This document shows, one piece after another, positions 17,589-25,625 of a stretch of DNA of 38,604 bases. The notes under the pieces were generated by a model. It saw nothing but the letters and a program-made list of their open reading frames with translations, made no database searches and had not been told where the DNA came from. The stretch is taken from positions 63,802 through 102,405 of the forward strand of contig JAHFDT010000001.1 of NCBI GenBank assembly GCA_023248875.1, written 5' to 3'. The number at the start of each line of letters is the position of its first letter. The stretch's first letter is position 1. Made by a program: the position numbers and the translations under genes. The stretch comes from Myxococcales bacterium (GTDB lineage Bacteria > Myxococcota_A > Polyangia > Palsa-1104 > SHYY01).

Positions 17589-20421
17589 CGCCGCAGTTCA
17601 TGCACTTGTGGCAGGCGCCGGAACGGACCATCATCGAACCGCACTCGTGGCACAGCGGGGCATCGGTTTCGGTCGCCCACGACACTTTCACTTGACTGGT
17701 GCCGATCGGTACTACCTTGGCTTTGGGTGCCTCGACATTGGTCGCTACCATGGCCGCCGGTTTGGCCACTGCTTCGGGGGGCATCACCAGCGGGAGCTGC
17801 TCGGGCTCTACGGCCGAGGGCTCGGCCAGGAATTTGGCCTGCAGCCAGCGGAAGATGTAGTCCATGATCGACGAAGCGCGCGGGATCTCCTCATTGCCGG
17901 TAAAGCCCGCCGGATCGAACCGGGTGTGGGAGAACTTGTCGCACAGCAAGCGCAGCGGCACGCCATGCTGCAGCGCCAAGGAGACCGCGGTGGCGAAGCA
18001 GTCCATGAGACCCGCTACCGTGGAGCCCTCTTTCGCCATGCGGATGAAGATCTCACCCGGCGTGCCATCCTCGTACATGCCGACGGTGATGTAGCCGTCG
18101 TGGCCCGCGACCGAGAACTTGTGGGTCTTGGAGTTGCGCTCCTCGGGCAACTTGCGCCGCATCGCCACCGGCGCGCCGGTCGGCTTGAGCGTCGCCGCCA
18201 CCTGGCGCAGGAGCTCCTCGGGTGCCACTTGCGAGGCGCGCTTGCCGCCGCTCGTGTCCTCGACACGAGCCGTCGACAGCGGCTGCGACCGTTTGCACCC
18301 ATCGCGGTAGACCGCGATCGCCTTGAGGCCGAGGCGCCAGGCTTCGAGATAGGCGTCCTGGATGTCCTGCACCGTGGCCTCGTTGGGGAGATTGACCGTC
18401 TTTGAAATCGCCCCTGAAAGGAATGGCTGCGTGGCCGCCATCATGCGGATGTGGCCGAGGTAGTGGATCGAGCGCTGCCCCTGCGCCGGCCGAAAGGCGC
18501 AGTCGAATACCGGCAGATGCTCGGGCCGGAGGCTGGGCGCCCCTTCGATCGTTTCGTGCTCATTGATGTAGTCGAGGATCGACTGCACATCGGCGGGCAT
18601 GTAGCCGAGCTTGCCGAGCGCCTCACCAACGGTGTTGTTGACGATTTTGAGCATGCCGCCGCCGACCAGCCGCTTGTACTTGACCAGTGCGATATCGGGC
18701 TCGATGCCAGTGGTGTCGCAGTCCATCATGAAGCCGATGGTCCCGGTCGGTGCCAGGACGGTCACCTGGCCGTTGCGGAAGCCCTCCTCGCGGCCGATCT
18801 GCAGGGTGGTATCCCAAGCCTCCCGGGCCGCCGTCATGAGATCGTAGGGCACCATCGCCGCATCGATCTGTTCGACCGCCTTGCGGTGCTTCTCCATCAC
18901 TGCCAGGAAGGGCTCACGGTTGGGCAGATAGCCTTCGAACGGCCCGGTGACATCGCGCGCGATCTTGGCCGAGGTGGCATAGGCGTGGCCGCACATGACC
19001 GAGGTGATCGCACCGGCATAGGAGCGGCCCGCCTCCGAATCGTAGGGCAGGCCACGCGACATGAGGAGCGCGCCGAGGTTGGCGTAGCCGAGGCCGAGCG
19101 GCCGGTAGGTATGGCTGTTCTCGGCGATCTTTTCGCTGGGATACTTGGCGGTGTCGACGATGATCTCCTGCGCCAAAATCGTCAACTCGACCGCACGCTT
19201 GAAGGCCTCGACTTCGAAATCGCCCTGCGCGTCCTGGAATTTGCGCAGGTTGAGCGACGCCAAGTTGCAGGCTGAATCGTCGAGATACATGTACTCGCTG
19301 CAGGGGTACGAGGCGTTGATTCGCCCCGAGACCGACGAGGTGTGCCAGGCGTTGATAGTGGTATCGAACTGCATGCCGGGATCGCCGCACTGCCAGGCGG
19401 CCTCGGCGATCATCCGCCACAGCTCTTTGGCGCGGTAGGTGTCGACCACGGCACCGGTCGTCACCGCTTTGGTGTGCCAGGTGCGGTCGTGGAGCACCGC
19501 TTCGATGAATTCATCGGTGATGCGCACGGAGTTGTTGGAGTTCTGGAAGAAGACCGAGCCGTAGGCCTCGCCGGTGAAGGTGCCGTCGTAGCCAGCATCG
19601 ATGAGCGCCCAGGCTTTGCGCTCTTCGGCGGCTTTGCAGTTAATGTACTCGACGACATCGGGGTGGTCGATGTTGAGGATGACCATCTTGGCGGCGCGGC
19701 GGGTTTTGCCGCCTGACTTGATGACGCCGGCAAACGCGTCGAAGCCCTTCATGAAGGAGACCGGTCCCGAAGCCGAGCCGCCGCCCGCGAGCTGCTCTTT
19801 CGACGAGCGCAGCGAGGAGAAGTTGGTGCCCGTACCCGATCCCCACTTGAACAGCATGCCCTCCGTTTTGGCGAGCCCCAAGATCGACTCCATCGTATCG
19901 TCCACGGAGTTGATGAAGCAGGCGGAGCACTGCGGATGTGGTTCCACGCCGACGTTGAACCATACCGGCGAGTTGAAGGCCATCTTCTGCTCGACGAGGA
20001 GGTGTTTGAGCTCATCGCGGAAGATCTCGGCATCGACGGGCGAGGCGAAGTAGCTTTGCGACATCCCCCAGCCGGTGAGCGTGTCGACCACGCGGGAGAT
20101 GAGCTGGCGGACTGAACGCTCGCGAGTCGGCGTGCCGAGGGCGCCGCGGAAGTATTTTTGCACCACGACGTTGGTGGCGAGCATCGACCAGCTCTTCGGC
20201 ACCTCGACATCCTTCTGCTCGAAGACCGTCTTGCCCGATTCGCTGGAGATCGCGGCGGTGCGGTGTTCCCATTCGACCTGCTCGAAGGGATCCACCCCGG
20301 CGCGGGTAAAGAAGCGCGTGAGGGTGAGCCCCTGGCCGGTGACCTTCGGTTCGCCTTTGCGGCGCTTCTGTGGCTGCGCCCGGTTCGTAGCGGTCGCTTT
20401 GCGCGGTTCAACTTTTTCCAT
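17569..20421 (-). CDS. nrdJ: Adenosylcobalamin-dependent (class II) ribonucleotide reductase
   Basis: Reduces ribonucleotides to deoxyribonucleotides using adenosylcobalamin. 950 residues. Seen: a basic N-terminal tail, NSPVWFNVGVEPHPQCSACF, KWGSGTGTNFSSLRSS, INASYPCSEYMYLDDSACNLASLNL, VLAPTGTIGFMMDCDTTGIEPDIAL and VNLPNEATVQDIQDAY. A C-terminal zinc ribbon follows (CHECGSMMVRSGACHKCMNC, ending TSGCS). These are standard for the large NrdJ type. No class I partner is in the window. The start has GGAGG 6 bases upstream. The leader holds a duplicated hairpin repeat but no recognisable cobalamin riboswitch. Two DnaA-box matches lie about 260 bp upstream. The 3' end overlaps the convergent membrane-protein gene by 20 bp. 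Confidence 0.97.
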   Translation of the reverse strand: MEKVEPRKATATNRAQPQKRRKGEPKVTGQGLTLTRFFTRAGVDPFEQVEWEHRTAAISSESGKTVFEQKDVEVPKSWSMLATNVVVQKYFRGALGTPTRERSVRQLISRVVDTLTGWGMSQSYFASPVDAEIFRDELKHLLVEQKMAFNSPVWFNVGVEPHPQCSACFINSVDDTMESILGLAKTEGMLFKWGSGTGTNFSSLRSSKEQLAGGGSASGPVSFMKGFDAFAGVIKSGGKTRRAAKMVILNIDHPDVVEYINCKAAEERKAWALIDAGYDGTFTGEAYGSVFFQNSNNSVRITDEFIEAVLHDRTWHTKAVTTGAVVDTYRAKELWRMIAEAAWQCGDPGMQFDTTINAWHTSSVSGRINASYPCSEYMYLDDSACNLASLNLRKFQDAQGDFEVEAFKRAVELTILAQEIIVDTAKYPSEKIAENSHTYRPLGLGYANLGALLMSRGLPYDSEAGRSYAGAITSVMCGHAYATSAKIARDVTGPFEGYLPNREPFLAVMEKHRKAVEQIDAAMVPYDLMTAAREAWDTTLQIGREEGFRNGQVTVLAPTGTIGFMMDCDTTGIEPDIALVKYKRLVGGGMLKIVNNTVGEALGKLGYMPADVQSILDYINEHETIEGAPSLRPEHLPVFDCAFRPAQGQRSIHYLGHIRMMAATQPFLSGAISKTVNLPNEATVQDIQDAYLEAWRLGLKAIAVYRDGCKRSQPLSTARVEDTSGGKRASQVAPEELLRQVAATLKPTGAPVAMRRKLPEERNSKTHKFSVAGHDGYITVGMYEDGTPGEIFIRMAKEGSTVAGLMDCFATAVSLALQHGVPLRLLCDKFSHTRFDPAGFTGNEEIPRASSIMDYIFRWLQAKFLAEPSAVEPEQLPLVMPPEAVAKPAAMVATNVEAPKAKVVPIGTSQVKVSWATETDAPLCHECGSMMVRSGACHKCMNCGATSGCS

Positions 20422-20437
20422 CTGGCCTCCTTTATGG

Positions 20438-20616
20438 GGGGACCTTCCCGTCCCCCACTCCCTCGGGCGAAGCCCTCGGGAGCCTCCCTACCGCGCGCTA
20501 CCCGCGCGGCAAGGCGAAAACTATGTATGTGGGGACCTTCCCGTCCCCCGCTCCTTCGGGCGAAGCCCTCGGGAGCCTCCCTACCGCGCGCTACCCGTGC
20601 GGTAAGGCAAAAACTA
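20438..20616. repeat. Two tandem copies of a 93-bp hairpin-rich repeat in the nrdJ leader
   Basis: Copy 1 is 20438-20530, copy 2 is 20531-20616 (shortened at its end); over the shared 86 bases I count 5 differences. Each copy has GGGGAC-CTTCCC-GTCCCC (6-bp stem), a GGGC-GAA-GCCC hairpin flanked by two CCTCGGG, and CCGCGCG-CTAC-CGCGCGG-type stem. The layout resembles repetitive extragenic palindromes. It lies 17 bp from the nrdJ start on the side where its leader should be. No ORF is credible here. Confidence 0.8.
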
Positions 20617-20681
20617 CCAAATCACGGAGCCACCCGTCAATGACAAAATCGATGTGATTTCGTATGTTTATGTTATTAAAC

Positions 20682-20714
20682 TGTGGATAAACCCGGGGGG
20701 ATTGGTGTGGATAT
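20682..20714. promoter_or_regulatory. Pair of DnaA-box-like sites next to an AT-rich stretch
   Basis: TGTGGATAA (20682-20690) is an exact DnaA box (TTATCCACA on the other strand); TGTGGATAT (20706-20714) differs by one base and has the same orientation, 24 bp apart. Just beside them, 20640-20680 is clearly AT-rich for this genome (TATGTTTATGTTATTAAA). The pair is about 260 bp upstream of nrdJ; DnaA control of ribonucleotide reductase genes is known in E. coli. The rest of 20715-21036 (over 300 bases) shows no gene or other structure I can support. Confidence 0.45.
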
Positions 20715-21039
20715 CCTGTGAGCTGGCAAACGGTCGGCGACGAAGAATCTGTGCGAGCTACCATGGTCCTGCTCCCGAGGGGCAACCCCGCCCGAGTAGT
20801 GTCTAGGGCCACGTATCGTATCGTAACGGCAATACGTGACAAGAGCAAATTTTTAAGTCCTTGAAGCCATTGTGATCATAGTTGGAGGGCCACAAAAAAC
20901 CTACATCCTCCTACAATTGTTCAGGTTTTTGCTGCCCTGCGTCATTATTGTCCGTATGGCCCGACCGGTAGAGTTCTCCTTGTGGGAGGATCCTCGGCCA
21001 GGGTGGCACCACACGGAAACGAGCTATCCTGGCGTTTGA

Positions 21040-21279
21040 ACAGGCTCGCAAAATCGCCCCAGGGCCTACGCATTTGAAGTGATTGAAATCATTATCGAGG
21101 TCCACGGCACCGCGTTTCTGCGCAAGAGGGTGCGCATCCTCGCCGGCACGCTGGTCTACGCCGGGCGCCGCCGCTTTAGCGCCGCCGACGTCAGTGCGAT
21201 TCTTGCCAGCCGCGACCGGCGCCGTGCCGGACCGACCGCTCCTGCGCATGGCCTCACCTGGGTCCGGGTGGATGACTAG
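21040..21279 (+). pseudogene. truA: Remnant of tRNA pseudouridine synthase A (3' end only)
   Basis: The reading frame opens after a stop at 21037-21039 and gives about 79 codons; the track lists the part from the GTG at 21079. The last 60 residues match the C-terminus of TruA: VHGTAFLRKRVRILAGTL, then an ADVSAILASRDRR segment, GPTAPAHGL and TWVRVDD, where family members read GxxFLRxMVRxxxGTL ... AGPTAPAxGL. The usual Met in FLRxMVR is Lys-Arg here. The catalytic Asp and the first three quarters of the enzyme (normally 240-270 residues) are not found upstream in any frame, so this is a decayed fragment. A full truA is presumably elsewhere in the genome. The palindromic element starts directly after its stop. 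Confidence 0.75.
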
Positions 21280-21434
21280 GGGTTGTCCTCAAAGTCCGGA
21301 CCGAGTTGGGCGAAGTTCGCAGTCCGGATCGCGCGGAGCGACGAGGGCGCCTACTGGCGATAGACAACCGAGGAGCGATAAAGCGAGCCGCGGCGAGAAC
21401 GAACCCGACGACAGGAGGACTTTGAGGACAGACC
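21280..21434. repeat. About 155-bp palindromic element, second member of the family at 8048-8254
   Basis: A perfect 14-bp inverted repeat (TGTCCTCAAAGTCC at 21284-21297 with 21417-21430) extends outward to about 18 bp with two mismatches. The interior has GGAGCGACGAGG, then the mini-hairpin CGCC-TACT-GGCG, then GAGGAGCGATAAAGCGAG. This order (GGAGCGA repeat, central hairpin with ACTA/TACT core, GGAGCGA repeat) is the same as in the 8048 element, although the outer arms differ. It also lies between convergent genes: the truA remnant ends at 21279 and the glycine-zipper gene ends at 21448. Confidence 0.75.
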
Positions 21435-21447
21435 TTAGTACAACTTG

Positions 21448-22098
21448 CTACTTGGGCAGGCCTCGGAGGGGCGAGTGGCGGGCATTGTACCGCTTGTTGG
21501 CCTCCCTCTTTCTCTGCACCTCCGCCTCCATCGTGTCGCTCAGCTGCCGGAGAGCAGCCGCGTCGACGAGCGAAGGCTGGGTCAAGAGACCCGTGCGCAG
21601 CATCGTCTCGGCGATGTGTGCCGTCCCGGGCACGCCGCGGTGCGCCGCTTCGAAGATCGTCGCTGCGTCCGGGTGAGCCTGCCCCTGAATAACGCCGGTC
21701 CGCGCGCCGACGTGCCAACCCGTGAATGCACCGGCCACAGCACCGGCGGCGGTACCAATCGCCGCGCCTGTGCCACCAGTATTTCCGGCAAAGGCTGCAC
21801 CCGTGACAGCACCCAGCCCACTTCCAACCAGCGCGCTGACCGCCGCACTCCGGGTCCGCTGAGACTGCTCCTCCCTGCGAAACGTAGCGAGCGCGGGGTT
21901 GGCGCGCAACCACCGGTTGAAGTCGCGCTGGGCCCGGACTCGCGGCGTTAGCTTGGCGCGCAGTCGACCGAACTGCTTCGCGGTCAGATTCTTGCCGCCT
22001 TGCGGCATGAGCTTGCCAAGCCACCCCATAGATCCCATAGGCGCAGCATCGACGGACGCCGCAAGAAGAACCAAGATCAGGCTGAATTTATAGGACAT
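21448..22098 (-). CDS. Secreted glycine-zipper protein, function unknown
   Basis: 216 residues. A Sec signal peptide (MSYKFSLILVLLAASVDAA) with a plausible cleavage after ...VDA. Residues about 30-80 are basic and helical (FGRLRAKLTPRVRAQRDFNR). Residues about 88-135 form a glycine-zipper segment (VGSGLGAVTGAAFAG, then GAAIGTAAGAVAGAFTG), which can pack as a membrane-inserting helical hairpin, as in some outer-membrane or toxin-like proteins. The C-terminus is helical and basic. GAGGAG lies 6 bases upstream of the ATG. No family function is recognised. Its 3' end faces the palindromic element. Confidence 0.75.
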   Translation of the reverse strand: MSYKFSLILVLLAASVDAAPMGSMGWLGKLMPQGGKNLTAKQFGRLRAKLTPRVRAQRDFNRWLRANPALATFRREEQSQRTRSAAVSALVGSGLGAVTGAAFAGNTGGTGAAIGTAAGAVAGAFTGWHVGARTGVIQGQAHPDAATIFEAAHRGVPGTAHIAETMLRTGLLTQPSLVDAAALRQLSDTMEAEVQRKREANKRYNARHSPLRGLPK

Positions 22099-22304
22099 GA
22101 TCTCCTCACGGTTCTTGAGTTTTAATAAGGTAATGGCGCAGACCTGGGTTTTTGATCGACAAAAATACCGATTCGTAGATCAGATTTCCCCACACAACGC
22201 CAATTCCTAACACGATCTCTGTTCGCGTACTTGAAATGCGATTGCCCTGAGCGATGCGTTCGGCACGGGTGACTTTGTAGCAGCAGTGTGCTAATTGCCA
22301 CAGA

Positions 22305-23378
22305 ATGTCCCGCCGCCCACGCCTCAAGGTCCTTTCCCGGTCGCTTGGTCTGGTTGCGCTCGGAGCCCTTTTGCATCTCGCTTGCGAACACGCGACACCG
22401 TCCAGCCAAGCCGCGCCCGGGCAGCGTCCCGAGGAGCTCGGCGAGGCGTTGGCAAAGATCGACGAGACCGTTATCACCGTTGGAGAGTTTCAAAATCGCA
22501 TCAACCAACAATCGCCCTACGTGCGGGCGCGCTATACGTCGATCGAGCGCAAGAAGGAGTTCCTCGACAATTTGGTGCGCTTCGAGGTGCTGGCCAAGGA
22601 GGCGCGCGGTCGGGGGCTGGAGAAGGATCCCGAGGTGCTGCTCACGATGAAGCAGCTCATGATCCAAAAGCTCATGAAGGAGGAGTTCGAAAGCCGGGTG
22701 AAGCTCGAGGACATCAGCGATGCCATGTGCCAGGCCTACTTCAATGCTCACCCGGAGGAGTACAACAAGCCGGAGGAGGTGCGGGTAGCGCACCTTCTGG
22801 TCAAGGATGAGAAGAGCGCTAAAAAGGTGCTCGCTGATCCGCGGGTGAAGGGGCAAGAGGGTGAGAACTTTAGGAAATTGGTGGCGGAGTATTCGCAAGA
22901 TCTGGCCACGAAAGAGCGCGGGGGCGACCTGCGTTATTTCGATGCGGCGAGTAAGGAGATCCCGGCGGAGATCGTGAAGGCGGCCTTTGCGCTGCAGAAT
23001 ATCGGCGATGTTTCGGCGCCAGTGCGCTCGAGCGCGGGACTGCACATTCTCAAGCTGACGGGGCGCCATAAGGCGCTCAACCGCAGCTGGGAAGAGGTCA
23101 AGCTGCAGATCCGCAACAAGCTCTACCGCGATCGGCGACAGACCGGTATGGAGGAGTTCGTCAAGGGGTTGCGGTCGAAGGCCAAGATCGAAGTGCACGA
23201 GGATCGGCTGGCCAAGGTCCGCATCGAAGGGACAGGGCCGGAGGCCTATCGCGGGCCGGGTGTACCGCCGCCCGCGCCGGGGATGTTCCACCCGGGGGCG
23301 CCAGGCGCACCTCAGGCGGGTCCGGCCATGCCGGGGACGCCCAGTGGTGCAGGCATGATCCAGCCGCCCGGGCAGTGA
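22305..23378 (+). CDS. Parvulin-type peptidyl-prolyl isomerase lipoprotein
   Basis: 357 residues. A long basic signal with lipobox LHLAC (Cys27) indicates a lipoprotein in the periplasmic space. The N-terminal part resembles SurA-type chaperone helices (VITVGEFQNRINQQSP; KEFLDNLVRFEVLAKEA). A PpiC/rotamase domain follows (about 155-265): VRVAHLLVKDEKSA, FRKLVAEYSQD, ERGGDLRYF, IPAEIVKAAFAL and SSAGLHILKLTGRH. The last 50 residues are a Pro/Gly-rich disordered tail (PPPAPGMFHPGAPGAPQAG). It overlaps the next SurA-like gene by one or four bases, so the two folding factors form an operon for outer-membrane or lipoprotein biogenesis. No clear ribosome site precedes the ATG. The 206-bp divergent spacer before it shows nothing I can name. 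Confidence 0.88.
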   Translation: MSRRPRLKVLSRSLGLVALGALLHLACEHATPSSQAAPGQRPEELGEALAKIDETVITVGEFQNRINQQSPYVRARYTSIERKKEFLDNLVRFEVLAKEARGRGLEKDPEVLLTMKQLMIQKLMKEEFESRVKLEDISDAMCQAYFNAHPEEYNKPEEVRVAHLLVKDEKSAKKVLADPRVKGQEGENFRKLVAEYSQDLATKERGGDLRYFDAASKEIPAEIVKAAFALQNIGDVSAPVRSSAGLHILKLTGRHKALNRSWEEVKLQIRNKLYRDRRQTGMEEFVKGLRSKAKIEVHEDRLAKVRIEGTGPEAYRGPGVPPPAPGMFHPGAPGAPQAGPAMPGTPSGAGMIQPPGQ

Positions 23379-24307
23379 TGCGCACTGCCCTGATGGTGGT
23401 GCTGGGGGTGCAAAGCGCCCTGGCGGCGCCGGCCACGGTGGAGCGCATTGCGGCGGTGGTCAACCAGGAGATCATCCTGCTCTCCGAGGTGAAGGAGCGG
23501 GCGGCGATGTTGGCGCAGGCGGGCGAGGTGGGCGAGGGGCAGCTCAAGCAGTTGGTGGAACGGATGGTCGAGGATGTCCTGGTGGTGCAGCAGGCGGTCG
23601 AGTTGAAGCTCACCGTCGAAGAGGCCGAGATCGACCGCGCCGCCGACGAGGTGATGAAGCAGAACCACCTCGATGCGGCGCAGTTCAAAGAGGCGCTGAG
23701 TGCGCAGGGCTATACCCTCGCCGCCTATCGCCGGGACCTGCGGCGACAGCTCTTACGGCTCAAGGTGATCAACGCTGCGGTGCGCTCGCATATCTCGATC
23801 AGCGACGATGAGCTCAAGGCGTTTTATGAGCAGAGCGCACGCCAATCGGGCGGCCGGCGGCAGAGCCATCTGCGCCATGTGCTGGTGGCGCTCCCGGCGG
23901 GCGCTGACGAGAAGGAGGTGGAGCGACGGCGCCGGATCGCGCTGCGGGTCGTCGAGCAGGCGCGTGCGGGCACGAGCTTCGCCGAGCTCGCCAACACCTA
24001 TTCCGACGATGGGGCGACCAAGAAGGAGGGCGGCGACCTAGGCTGGGTCGAGCCGGGCGTGCTGGAGAATGCGGTCGACGAAGTGGTGCTGACCCTGGAG
24101 GCGCCGAGCGAGGTACGCGGACCGATCAAGACCGCGCGTGGCTTCGAAGTGTTGCAGCTGGTCGAAAAAAAGGAGGGCGATGTGCGGCCCTTTGCCGAGG
24201 TGAAGGAGCAGCTGCGGCAGCAGCTCTATGCGAGCCAGCTCGAGAAGCAGACCTTGGCGTGGCTGACGGAGCTACGCAAGAAGGCGCATATCGAAATCCG
24301 GCTGTAG
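23378..24307 (+). CDS. surA: SurA-like periplasmic chaperone/peptidyl-prolyl isomerase
   Basis: 309 residues. The ATG at 23378 overlaps the previous stop as TGATG; a GTG at 23375 is a second choice. A signal peptide (MRTALMVVLGVQSALAAPA) is followed directly by the SurA N-domain (TVERIAAVVNQEIILLSEVKERA, LVERMVEDVLVVQQAVEL). One parvulin domain follows (SHLRHVLVALPAG, GTSFAELANTYSDDGATKKEGGDLGW, VRGPIKTARGFEVLQLVEKK) and a C-terminal helix packs back (VKEQLRQQLYASQLE). E. coli SurA has two parvulin domains; a single one is common in deltaproteobacteria. It assists folding of outer-membrane proteins. The gene symbol is by similarity only. Confidence 0.85.
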   Translation: MRTALMVVLGVQSALAAPATVERIAAVVNQEIILLSEVKERAAMLAQAGEVGEGQLKQLVERMVEDVLVVQQAVELKLTVEEAEIDRAADEVMKQNHLDAAQFKEALSAQGYTLAAYRRDLRRQLLRLKVINAAVRSHISISDDELKAFYEQSARQSGGRRQSHLRHVLVALPAGADEKEVERRRRIALRVVEQARAGTSFAELANTYSDDGATKKEGGDLGWVEPGVLENAVDEVVLTLEAPSEVRGPIKTARGFEVLQLVEKKEGDVRPFAEVKEQLRQQLYASQLEKQTLAWLTELRKKAHIEIRL

Positions 24308-24347
24308 GTTCTTTTCTTGGCCGGCAAGGCGTGTGATAATCCCGCAC

Positions 24348-25619
24348 ATGATCATGCGTGTGCACAACCTCCTCGGGCTCGGTGTGTTGCTGGTGGGCTG
24401 CGGTAATGTGGGCGTGGGAGGGGGCATGGCGGATCTGGCCATGGCGCCCGCGTCCGATATGGCGAGCCTTTCTGGCGAGGACATGGCGACCAGCCCGGGT
24501 GCGGACCTGGCGACTCCAGGGGGGGATATGGCTGGCGCTTCCGCCGATATGGCGGTCACCGGTCTCCAACCCGGCTCGCCCTGGCCGATGCAGGGGCGCG
24601 ATGTCCGACACCAGGCGCTCAGCCCTTCGAAGGGACCCCAGGCCGCGCAGGTCAAATGGAGCTATCTGACCGGCGGTGTGATCCACTCCTCGCCGACGAT
24701 TTCCGCCGATGGCACCGTCTTCGTGGGCTCCGCCGATAAGAAAGTCTATGCCCTCGATGGCCAGAGCGGGAACAAGGTCTGGTCGTTTCCCACGCTGGGG
24801 GAGGTGAACGCGGCGGCGGCGCTGGGAGTGGATGGCACCGTCTACATCGGTTCGACAGATGCGATCGTCTATGCGCTCAACCCCCAGACGGGCACCAAGA
24901 AATGGTCCTACACGACCTCCGGCATCGTCGTGACCGCGCCGGCCCTCGGGACGGATGGGACGGTCTACATCGCCGGCAACGACACCTACTATGCGCTCGA
25001 TGGTCAGACGGGCACCAAGAAGTGGTCCTATCCCACGCCCGATATTGTGGCCTCTTCACCGGCGATTGGCCCCGACGGAACCGTGTACGGCGCCTCCGGC
25101 TCCACCGTCTACGCGATCAATTCTAAAACGGGCACCAAGAAGTGGTCCTATACGACCACGGAATGGATCACCAGTTCACCGACGGTGGGCGACAATGGCA
25201 TGGTCTACATCGGCAGCGGCGACAAGTACGTCTACGCGCTCGACGGGCAGACGGGGACGAAGAAGTGGTCGTATCTGACCGCCTACTACGTCGAGAGTTC
25301 GCCCGCGGTCGGGGCGGATGGCACCCTCTTCGTGGGTTCCGATGACAAGTATGTCTATGCGCTCAATGGGCAGACCGGGGCCGTGAAGTGGTCCTATCTG
25401 ACGGGTGGCTACGTCGGATCATCGCCCGCGATCGGCAGCGACGGGCTCCTCTACGTGGGTTCGAGCGATAACAAGATCTACGCCTTCGATGGCCAGACGG
25501 GCGCGAAGAAGTGGTCCTATTCTACGGCGGGCTACGTGACCAGCTCGGCAGCGATCGGTGCGAATGGTGTGATCTACATCGGCTCGAATGACAAGAAGGT
25601 CTACGCGATCGGACCTTGA
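24348..25619 (+). CDS. Lipoprotein with eight-bladed PQQ-type beta-propeller and DMA-repeat linker
   Basis: About 423 residues; ATG at 24348 or 24354 is preferred over the GTG at 24333. A lipoprotein signal (MRVHNLLGLGVLLVGCG) leads to a 45-residue linker of repeated DMA/DLA units (SDMASLSGEDMATSPGADLA), a lineage-typical spacer after lipid anchors. The rest is eight repeats of about 40 residues with the PQQ/WD40-like pattern KKWSY-T-x(5)-SSPAIG-x-DGTVYIGS-x-DKKVYALDGQTG. The repeats are also very similar in DNA (GGCACCAAGAAGTGGTCCTA recurs), so they arose by recent internal duplication. BamB and quinoprotein dehydrogenases share the fold, but the catalytic PQQ residues cannot be assigned here. 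It lies downstream of two folding factors; a scaffold or binding role is likely. Confidence 0.85.
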   Translation: MIMRVHNLLGLGVLLVGCGNVGVGGGMADLAMAPASDMASLSGEDMATSPGADLATPGGDMAGASADMAVTGLQPGSPWPMQGRDVRHQALSPSKGPQAAQVKWSYLTGGVIHSSPTISADGTVFVGSADKKVYALDGQSGNKVWSFPTLGEVNAAAALGVDGTVYIGSTDAIVYALNPQTGTKKWSYTTSGIVVTAPALGTDGTVYIAGNDTYYALDGQTGTKKWSYPTPDIVASSPAIGPDGTVYGASGSTVYAINSKTGTKKWSYTTTEWITSSPTVGDNGMVYIGSGDKYVYALDGQTGTKKWSYLTAYYVESSPAVGADGTLFVGSDDKYVYALNGQTGAVKWSYLTGGYVGSSPAIGSDGLLYVGSSDNKIYAFDGQTGAKKWSYSTAGYVTSSAAIGANGVIYIGSNDKKVYAIGP

Positions 25620-25625
25620 AGTGGT

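Noticed and set aside
20422-20680. Cobalamin riboswitch before nrdJ
   Set aside because: No B12-box-like sequence or matching core was found; the space is filled by the 93-bp tandem repeat.
20591-20848. Minus-strand ORF of 85 codons upstream of nrdJ
   Set aside because: Composition and lack of any recognisable pattern or ribosome site; it runs through the repeat and the AT-rich stretch.
24640-25610. Regularly spaced near-identical DNA repeats
   Set aside because: They are in-frame blades of a beta-propeller gene, about 120 bp apart and coding, not a CRISPR array.
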